Shown here: positions 1 through 5,900 of the stretch, in pieces
Layout: each line of letters begins with the position of its first letter
Numbering within the stretch: position 1 is the first letter of the stretch
From: Bacillota bacterium
GTDB taxonomy: Bacteria > Bacillota > Clostridia > Acetivibrionales > DSM-1351
Assembly: GCA_023431385.1 (NCBI GenBank)
Contig: JAEYWA010000158.1
Span: forward strand, 1-6,683
Reading direction: 5' to 3'
Length of the DNA stretch: 6,683 nucleotides
Made by a program: the position numbers and the translations under genes
The notes under the pieces: model-generated
The model's database searches: none
Told to the model about the DNA's origin: nothing
Seen by the model: only the letters and a program-made list of their open reading frames with translations

Positions 1-8
1 TCTCCTCC
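1..8 (-). promoter_or_regulatory. Shine-Dalgarno-like GGAGGAGA at the window edge
   Basis: Read on the minus strand, the last eight bases are GGAGGAGA, close to an ideal Shine-Dalgarno sequence. If real, it would serve a minus-strand gene whose start codon lies a few bases beyond position 1. An ATG at 8-10 overlaps it and would read Met-Glu-Glu, but that ATG has no ribosome binding site of its own. The call depends on sequence outside the window. Confidence 0.35.
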
Positions 9-93
9 ATTTGAAAAGCAAATTTGACAAAGGGGTGCAGCTCTCTAACTTCAGGTATTCTTATAATTGTGTGGTTGTAGCAAACGGGGTATA
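1..93. other. Unresolved left edge, possible end or start of a neighbouring gene
   Basis: No gene can be called with confidence here. On the plus strand a frame is open from position 2 to a TAG at 92-94, just where the long hairpin begins; that would fit the C-terminus of a convergent gene sharing the hairpin as a two-way terminator. On the minus strand a frame is open from an ATG at 140-142, with AAGGA four bases upstream, for 47 codons to the edge. Its last part reads plausibly as protein (IRIPEVRELHPFVKFAF), but its first 16 or so codons are a translation of the hairpin, which argues against that start. A third option is a minus-strand gene starting just outside the window, preceded by the Shine-Dalgarno-like sequence at 1-8. 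The three readings conflict. Confidence 0.25.
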
Positions 94-140
94 GAGAAGG
101 GGCTGCTGCCAAATTTTTTATTTTGCAACAGCCCCTTCTC
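94..140 (-). terminator. Long terminator-like hairpin after the DUF2935 gene
   Basis: Bases 94-109 and 125-140 form a 16-bp stem with a 15-base AT-rich loop, starting 18 bases past the DUF2935 stop codon. The one imperfect position (106/127) is C-A on the plus strand but becomes a G-U wobble in the minus-strand transcript, so the RNA stem is continuous on that strand. The stem core is GC-rich (GGGGCTG/CAGCCCC). Neither strand has a clear U-tract after the stem, so it may act as an mRNA 3' stabiliser or as a shared two-way terminator rather than a textbook intrinsic terminator. Confidence 0.75.
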
Positions 141-158
141 ATAGTATCCTTGTAATAG

Positions 159-1082
159 TTACTCCAAATACATTTTTAAATGTTTTAAATAATGATTAGC
201 CTCTCTAAGAACATGATCACTCAACAACGGTAAAATAATTGATCGTACATTACAGGCTAATATGCCTTCTGTACCCTGCTCCTTAAAATTTCTGATGTCT
301 GCGGTCGCAGTAGCACTTCTTCGCGTAACCTGGGGCAGAAGTTCCAGATTCTGATAGGCTTCTCTTGCAGCATTAGTTAACTCAGCAAAAGTATCGGCGA
401 AGCTGTTGGCTTGTGTAATTAGTTCTTCCTCTGAAGGGTCCAGCATTCCCCTAATGAATTTAGCATGCTCTCCCATAATATTATTCCAAAAAGCTTCCTG
501 CATTGCAGTTTTATCAGCCCCTTCAAAAATATTCTCTCTTCTCTGCAGCATCTGAAGGTGCTGTAAGTACTCTTCGGCTTCTCGTGTCACATGGTCCAGC
601 ATTAATGGATAAATATAGGTAAACAATTTGCAGTCAAGAACGTTTTGAAGTACTCCTTTTTGAGTTTTAATTGCGGTATTTAAAAGGGTAATAATTTTGA
701 TGTTCAACATATCTATAGTATTCTCATCAGCCAGAAGCTTTCTGCTGTTTGGGTAATTAAGCAGCCGTATTTCCTTGAGGGTTATATCTGTGTCAATCGG
801 CAGCCCTGTATACTCCATTGTCTTTAACTCAGCTCTATAGGTAAATTCTGTCACAATATCTCCTGCTGATATTGTTTTAGCATCAATTGTACCTTTCGCA
901 AGAATAACTGTTTCACCCAGTAATTCTTCAAACATTTCCTTCATTTTCATTAGACCCGGAACCATATCTGCATTCTTTAACGTTAATGCAGCCGATGCGA
1001 ATATAATATGTTCCTTCATGATTCTCAGGAAAAAAAGATTAGTTTCCAGCGATTGCTTGATATATTCCGCTGTTGTCAGCAT
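159..1082 (-). CDS. DUF2935 family protein, duplicated helical-bundle, putative metal-binding
   Basis: This 307-residue protein is mostly helical and has no signal peptide or membrane segment, so it is probably cytoplasmic or spore-associated. It matches my recollection of the DUF2935 family of Bacilli and Clostridia, some members of which have been annotated as putative spore coat proteins; no biochemical role is established. It contains two related halves. Half one has an IMKEH motif (residues 21-25) and LMLDHVTREAEEYL (160-173). Half two has IMGEH (202-206), followed by the family-like stretch FIRGMLDPSEEELI (209-222), then LLSDHVLREANHYL (286-299). The repeated Glu-His and Asp-His-x3-Glu residues (E24/H25, D163/H164/E168, E205/H206, D289/H290/E294) sit on helices and look like candidate metal ligands; this is inference. 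The first half is about 55 residues longer between its motifs. The ATG at 1080-1082 is chosen because GGAGGGG lies four bases upstream. The gene follows the gltD terminator and so is probably a separate transcription unit. Confidence 0.85.
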   Translation of the reverse strand: MLTTAEYIKQSLETNLFFLRIMKEHIIFASAALTLKNADMVPGLMKMKEMFEELLGETVILAKGTIDAKTISAGDIVTEFTYRAELKTMEYTGLPIDTDITLKEIRLLNYPNSRKLLADENTIDMLNIKIITLLNTAIKTQKGVLQNVLDCKLFTYIYPLMLDHVTREAEEYLQHLQMLQRRENIFEGADKTAMQEAFWNNIMGEHAKFIRGMLDPSEEELITQANSFADTFAELTNAAREAYQNLELLPQVTRRSATATADIRNFKEQGTEGILACNVRSIILPLLSDHVLREANHYLKHLKMYLE

Positions 1083-1086
1083 AATT

Positions 1087-1093
1087 CCCCTCC
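1087..1093 (-). promoter_or_regulatory. Strong ribosome binding site of the DUF2935 gene
   Basis: The minus strand reads GGAGGGG four bases before the ATG (GGAGG itself is six bases away), which fixes the start. The G-run at 1087-1090 with the adjacent AA can pair with UUCCCC encoded at 1146-1151, so the site could be masked in one leader conformation. Confidence 0.8.
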
Positions 1094-1180
1094 ATTACTC
1101 ATACCCAAATATTCAATACTATATGATATGTGGACTCTTCAATATGGGGAACCCGTATAAGTTTACAACGTTATCTGTGC

Positions 1181-1268
1181 AAGCACCGGGCTTATCAATC
1201 GGGCTTCCTGACATTTACCCGTACAGTGCTTTCATCAGCTGGTGTGCACAGGCTATGCTGTACACACC
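1181..1268 (-). ncRNA. Candidate structured RNA leader upstream of the DUF2935 gene
   Basis: Read on the minus strand, two hairpins lie back to back. Hairpin 1 pairs 1258-1268 with 1241-1251 (11 bp including one G-U, 6-base loop). Hairpin 2 pairs 1224-1231 with 1181-1188 (8 bp including one G-U), and inside it 1217-1221 pairs with 1200-1204 (5 bp including one G-U), with a 12-base purine-rich loop. All three wobbles would be A-C mismatches on the plus strand, which supports a minus-strand RNA. No known riboswitch class is recognised. It could be a cis-regulatory leader of the DUF2935 gene, a small RNA between two terminators, or a decayed mobile RNA. No promoter is clear between the gltD terminator and hairpin 1, so the leader may be made by read-through or from a start inside the end of gltD. 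Confidence 0.45.
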
Positions 1269-1279
1269 ATACTACTGCA

Positions 1280-1314
1280 AAAGAACCCCATACCGATTAA
1301 GTATGAGGTTCTTT
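1280..1314 (-). terminator. Intrinsic terminator of gltD
   Basis: Bases 1280-1293 and 1301-1314 form a 14-bp stem with a 7-base loop, beginning three bases after the gltD stop codon. On the minus strand the stem is continuous with one G-U pair (a C-A mismatch on the plus strand), and its 3' arm ends in UUCUUUU. Orientation, position and the short U-run fit termination of the gltBD transcript. The U-run is partly inside the stem, so read-through into the DUF2935 gene is possible. Confidence 0.82.
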
Positions 1315-1317
1315 ATA

Positions 1318-2805
1318 TTATCCCTTTAACACTGTCTTTCCCATGAGGAACTTATCAACTTCTCTTGCTGCCAGCTTCCCTTCCTGAATAGCCCAGACTA
1401 CAAGGCTCTGCCCTCTTCTCATGTCTCCAGCAGTAAATACCTTGTCAACATTAGTTTGGAAATCTTCATATTCTGCTTTAATATTGCTTCTGGGATCTCT
1501 TTCAAGCTTGAGCTCGTTTGGTATGGTATCCTCGGGACCCAGGAAACCCATTGCCAGCAGTATCAAATCAGCCTTCCAAACCTTTTCACTGCCTGGTACT
1601 GGCTGAGGCCCGAACCTTCCCTGTGCGTCCTTACCCCAGGTAACTTCAACAGTATGAACCTCTGTAACCTCACCCTTATCATTACCAACTATTTTAGTAG
1701 TATTAATGAGGTAATTTCTTGGGTCCTTACCCGCAACAGCAATGGCTTCCTGCTGTCCGTAGTCGACCTTCAGCTTTTTGGGCCATTCGGGCCAGGGATT
1801 TGAATTGGATTCCCTTTCCTTTGGAGGCTCAGGCATTATTTCAAATTGATAAACACTCTTACAGCCATGTCTTAAGGATGTAGCCACGCAGTCTGTTCCG
1901 GTATCACCACCACCGATGATTATTACATTTTTATCTTTTGCACTGATGTAATTACCGTCCTGGTGTTTTGAATCCAGAAGGCTCTTTGTGTTTGCCTTAA
2001 GGAAGTCAACTGCAAAATATATTCCTTTAAGGTCACTGCCAGGAACATTAAGTCCTCTGGCTTTTGTAGCTCCTCCGCACAGGACAACCGCATCATAACT
2101 CTCCACCAGCTCCTGAGCACTAATATCCTTACCAATCTCAGTATTCACAACAAAATTTATTCCTGCTTGTTTCATCAGGTCTACTCTTCTCTCAACTATA
2201 CCCTTGTCGATTTTAACATTTGGTATGCCATACATCAGAAGTCCGCCAGGCCTGTCATTTCTTTCATATATAGTAACATCATGTCCTACATAATTAAGAA
2301 AATATGCCGCTGATAAGCCCGAAGGGCCTGAACCTATAACAGCAACCTTTTTGCCTGTAGGCTGACACTTCTTTATTTCTACCCAGCCCTCGGCAAAGGC
2401 CCTTTCAATTATTTCATATTCTATTTCATGTATTGTAACAGATTCCATATTGTAGCCTTCAGTACATGAACCCTCACAAGGAGCTGGGCACACTCTTCCT
2501 GTAAATTCCGGAAAAGGGTTTGTCCTGATAAGCCTCTTATATGCTTCCTTCCACTGTCCCTTGTACACCAGGTCATTCCACTCTGGAATAAGGTTATGAA
2601 CTGGACAGCCGGCTGCCATACCGTTTAAAAGGACTCCTCCATGGCAAAAAGGAATTCCGCAGTTCATACATCTTGCCGCCTGAGTTTTTATTACCTCAGG
2701 ATCACGGTCAATGCGGATCTCATCCCAGTCTCCCAACCTTTCCTCAGGCGGTCTTTTTTTTGGATCTATTCTATCATATTCTAAAAAACCAGTTGCTTTT
2801 CCCAT
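1318..2805 (-). CDS. gltD: Glutamate synthase (NADPH) small subunit
   Basis: This is the 495-residue beta subunit of NADPH-GOGAT, about the usual family length. It takes electrons from NADPH and passes them through FAD and Fe-S clusters to GltB for glutamate synthesis in the cytoplasm. The N-terminal domain holds the cysteines expected to bind two 4Fe-4S clusters: C46, C49, C54 and C67, then C106, C110 and C114 in CPAPCEGSC. The gap between C54 and C67 is longer than in E. coli GltD, as I recall for Bacillus-type and plant/yeast enzymes. An FAD dinucleotide fold follows, VAVIGSGPSG (154-163). The NADPH site is VIIIGGGDTG (294-303). The C-terminal FAD segment AGDMRRGQSLVVWAIQEG (459-476) is intact. 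The ATG at 2803-2805 has AGGAGA five bases upstream. It lies 165 bases after gltB on the same strand and is followed at once by a terminator, so it is probably the last gene of a gltBD operon. A lone GltD-like oxidoreductase is unlikely given the adjacent gltB. Confidence 0.97.
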   Translation of the reverse strand: MGKATGFLEYDRIDPKKRPPEERLGDWDEIRIDRDPEVIKTQAARCMNCGIPFCHGGVLLNGMAAGCPVHNLIPEWNDLVYKGQWKEAYKRLIRTNPFPEFTGRVCPAPCEGSCTEGYNMESVTIHEIEYEIIERAFAEGWVEIKKCQPTGKKVAVIGSGPSGLSAAYFLNYVGHDVTIYERNDRPGGLLMYGIPNVKIDKGIVERRVDLMKQAGINFVVNTEIGKDISAQELVESYDAVVLCGGATKARGLNVPGSDLKGIYFAVDFLKANTKSLLDSKHQDGNYISAKDKNVIIIGGGDTGTDCVATSLRHGCKSVYQFEIMPEPPKERESNSNPWPEWPKKLKVDYGQQEAIAVAGKDPRNYLINTTKIVGNDKGEVTEVHTVEVTWGKDAQGRFGPQPVPGSEKVWKADLILLAMGFLGPEDTIPNELKLERDPRSNIKAEYEDFQTNVDKVFTAGDMRRGQSLVVWAIQEGKLAAREVDKFLMGKTVLKG

Positions 2806-2810
2806 ATAAA

Positions 2811-2816
2811 TCTCCT
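2811..2816 (-). promoter_or_regulatory. Ribosome binding site of gltD
   Basis: The minus strand reads AGGAGA five bases before the gltD ATG. It lies just outside the branched palindromic element of the gltB-gltD gap, so gltD has its own initiation site and does not rely on translational coupling to gltB. Confidence 0.8.
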
Positions 2817-2820
2817 ATCC

Positions 2821-2965
2821 ACACGCAATGCGCGTACACAAATAGTTATGAAAAGGCACAGAGTGGCTTTTCCCTGCGTGAAATGTACAATGACTTGCAA
2901 AATGAATTTTCCACGCTACTCTTAACTATTACTGCAAAACACGCAAAGCGGGTTATGCCTACGCG
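2821..2965. repeat. Branched palindromic intergenic element between gltB and gltD
   Basis: Nearly all of this gene gap can fold. An outer 6-bp stem pairs 2831-2836 with 2960-2965. Inside are two branches. One is a hairpin at 2934-2958 (9 of 11 positions paired, loop AAA). The other is an 8-bp perfect stem, 2841-2848 with 2923-2930, enclosing two further hairpins: 2851-2871 (8 of 9 paired, 3-base loop) and 2876-2916 (GCGTG/CACGC plus four pairs after a two-base bulge). ACACGCAATGCG at 2821-2832 recurs as ACACGCAAAGCG at 2939-2950. There are no G-U pairs in these stems, so they form equally well in DNA or in RNA from either strand. It may be a dispersed ERIC-like intergenic repeat or an mRNA processing/stability element within the gltBD transcript. 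I see no coding region or clear promoter here. Confidence 0.5.
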
Positions 2966-2970
2966 AGCTA

Positions 2971-5900
2971 TTAATTTTTCAAGCTTTCTTCAAATGCCGC
3001 CATCAATGCCTCGTCTCCAACTAAACCTTTATTGTGAGCATTCTCGATGTTTTCAAGCATTATCTTGAAATCCTTCGGAATTACCTTGGTAAATCTCTGT
3101 GAATAATTCTGCCAGTCAGTAAGAACTCTTCTACCCAAAGGACTTCCTGTATATAAAACATGCTTTTCAATCATATCTTTTATATTGTTCAGTTCGGCTT
3201 CATTAGTTATCTTCTCCAGCAATACCATGGACTTATTGCAATATGCTTCGTCAAAATCCAGAACGTATGCTATACCACCAGACATACCTGCTGCAAAGTT
3301 TCTTCCGATTTTACCGAGTATTACAACTCTACCTCCGGTCATATATTCACAGCCATGATCTCCTACACCTTCGACAACAGCCTTAATACCGCTGTTTCTT
3401 ACGCAGAATCTTTCGCCTGCAATACCGTTGATATAAGCTTCACCTTCAGTAGCACCGTAGAAAGCAACGTTACCTATAAGGATGTTTTTTTCAGGTTCAA
3501 AATCAGAAGCCTTTGGAGGATAAACAATTATTTTTCCGCCTGAAAGACCTTTTCCGATATAGTCATTTGAATCTCCCTCCAATTCAAGGGTCATGCCTTT
3601 TGGTATAAAAGCTCCGAAGCTCTGCCCGGCAGAACCAACAAAGTTCAGCTTGATGGTATCTTCCGGGAGACCTTCCTCACCGTATCTCTTGGATATTTCA
3701 CTGCCAATTATCGTACCTACAACTCTGTCAACATTTTCAATCTTAAGCTTGGCCCTGATGGGTTTCTTCTCATCAAGGGCGTGCTTGCACATTCTGAGCA
3801 GCTTTTTGATACCCAGGGACTTATCCATCATGTGGTTCTGCTGCTGCATATTGTATCTGCCCACATCAGCACCAGCATATGGCTGATAAAGTATTGCAGA
3901 CAAATCAAGCTTGGATGCCTTCCAGTGCTTAACATTTTCTTTTGCTTTCAGTCTGTCTGTACGACCTACCATTTCATTTATTGATCTGAAACCCAGTTTA
4001 GCCATAATTTCACGCATTTCCTGAGCAATAAATCTCATAAAGTTTTCAACATATTCAGGTTTACCTGCGAAGTTTTTTCTAAGCCTTTCATCCTGAGTAG
4101 CTATACCTACCGGACAGGTATTAAGGTTACATACCCTCATCATTACGCAGCCCAGAACGATAAGAGGAGTAGTTGCAAAACCGAATTCCTCGGCTCCAAG
4201 CAGTGCTGCTATGACAACATCCTTACCGGACAGCAGCTTTCCGTCTGTCTCAAGCACAACTCTGTCTCTCAATTTGTTAAGTACCAGGGTCTGATGAGTT
4301 TCAGCAAGTCCGAGTTCCCAGGGCAGACCAGCATTTTTGATACTGGTCCATGGAGACGCACCCGTTCCTCCATCATAACCGCTTATAAGAATTACGTCAG
4401 CCTTACCCTTTGCAACACCTGCTGCTATTGTTCCTACACCGACCTCGGAAACCAGTTTTACATTAATTCTTGCTTTATTGTTGGCATTCTTCAGGTCATG
4501 TATCAGCTCAGCCAAGTCCTCGATTGAATAAATATCATGATGAGGAGGTGGTGATATCAGATCCACACCCGGTGTCGAATGCCTTACCTTCGCTATTTCA
4601 GGGTAGACCTTACGTCCCGGCAGCTGTCCGCCTTCACCGGGTTTTGCACCCTGAGCCATTTTTATCTGGATTTCCTCAGCATTTGCAAGATAATTACTGG
4701 TTACACCGAAGCGTCCCGAAGCAACCTGCTTTATAGCACTCTTCTTGGAGTCCCCGTTGGGCAATTTCTTAAATCTTTCAGGATCCTCTCCACCTTCACC
4801 GGTGTTGCTCTTTCCACCCAGCCTGTTCATTGCTACGGCAAGACATTCGTGGGCTTCCTTACTGATGGAACCGTAAGACATAGCTCCGGTCTTAAATCTC
4901 TTAACAATTGAATCAACTGATTCAACCTCTTCAACGGGTATAGTATCACCTATATTATAATTGAATTCAAGAATGCTTCTAAGTGTAACAATTTCTTCAT
5001 CGTTTATTTTTTTGGAATACTTTTTGAAGAGCTGGTAGTCTCCTTCACGACAGGCCTTCTGAAGCATATAGATGGTTTCCGGGTTGTACATGTGAACTTC
5101 CCCGTCCTCCTTGGATTGGAAGGTTCCTCCAACCTCAAGAGTGTCGCTGTAAGGGGATTGAACATAAGCACTCTCATGCCTCATACGATTTTCCATAGCT
5201 ACTTCTTCAATACCAATACCTTCAAGTCTTGATGGAGTCAGGGTGAAATACCTGTCCACAAGATCTTTTTTGAGTCCTACTGCTTCGAAGATTTGGGCAC
5301 CCTGATAGCTACGCATGGTTGAAATACCCATCTTGGTTAGTACCTTCAAAACTCCCTTTACCGTACCTTTAATAAAGTTTTTCTTTGCTTCCTCATAGGT
5401 TAAAGAACCTAGCAAGCCTTTCTCTGAAAGATCCTTTATGGTTTCATATGCCAGGTACGGATTTACAGCAGTAACACCGTAACCTATAAGAGTACAGAAA
5501 TGGTGTACCTCTCTTGGTTCTCCGGATTCCAGAACTATACCTACACTTGTTCTTATTTCTCTTCTGATCAAATGGTGGTGTAGACCTGAGGCTGCCAATA
5601 GCGCCGGAATAGCAGCATACTCGCTGTCAACTCCCCTGTCGGAGAGAACAATAATGTTTGCACCTTCACTTATGGCTTTATCTGCTTCCTTAAATATTTG
5701 TTTTATTGCTTTTTCCATTGCCTTTGGGCCCTCTGCCACTTTATACAGCATGGAAATAGTGGTTGCCTTGAAGTGCTCGTTATTTAAATTTTTAATTGTA
5801 CTTAATTGATCATTTGTTAATATTGGATGATCAAGGAATATACTTGCTGTTTTTTCCTTGTCAGGTTCCAGCAGGTTACCTGCAGTTCCAAGCAGAATAC

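Noticed and set aside
24..67. Plus-strand promoter-like elements (TTGACA at 24-29, TATAAT at 62-67)
   Set aside because: The two boxes are 32 bases apart, and neither has a partner at proper spacing. There is no plus-strand gene downstream.
1116..1142. Possible promoter for the DUF2935 gene: TTGAAG and TAGTAT on the minus strand
   Set aside because: The spacing is 15 bases and both boxes are imperfect, so it is too weak to annotate. If real, the transcript would start near 1109 and exclude the structured leader.
1181..1230. SAM-type riboswitch resemblance (GCCCGAU and CCGGUGCU on the minus strand)
   Set aside because: The similarity is short and the other conserved elements of the SAM-I class are absent. 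The downstream gene is not a methionine gene.
1164..1268. Group II intron remnant
   Set aside because: A stretch on the minus strand (UGAAAG, then CGGGU, then GCCCG) loosely recalls domain I of bacterial group II introns. There is no reverse transcriptase, no domain V and no defined boundaries.
1018..1329. Plus-strand open frame of 103 codons across the gltD-DUF2935 gap
   Set aside because: It overlaps the start of the DUF2935 gene and the gltD terminator, lacks a good ribosome binding site, has an unprotein-like composition and covers RNA-like inverted repeats. It looks like a chance frame.
1923..2135. Minus-strand open frame inside gltD in another frame
   Set aside because: It is wholly nested in the well-supported gltD frame and has no recognisable content.
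2673..3068. Plus-strand open frame of 131 codons spanning the gltB-gltD gap
   Set aside because: It is antisense to the ends of two solid genes and translates the branched palindrome. No domain is recognisable.
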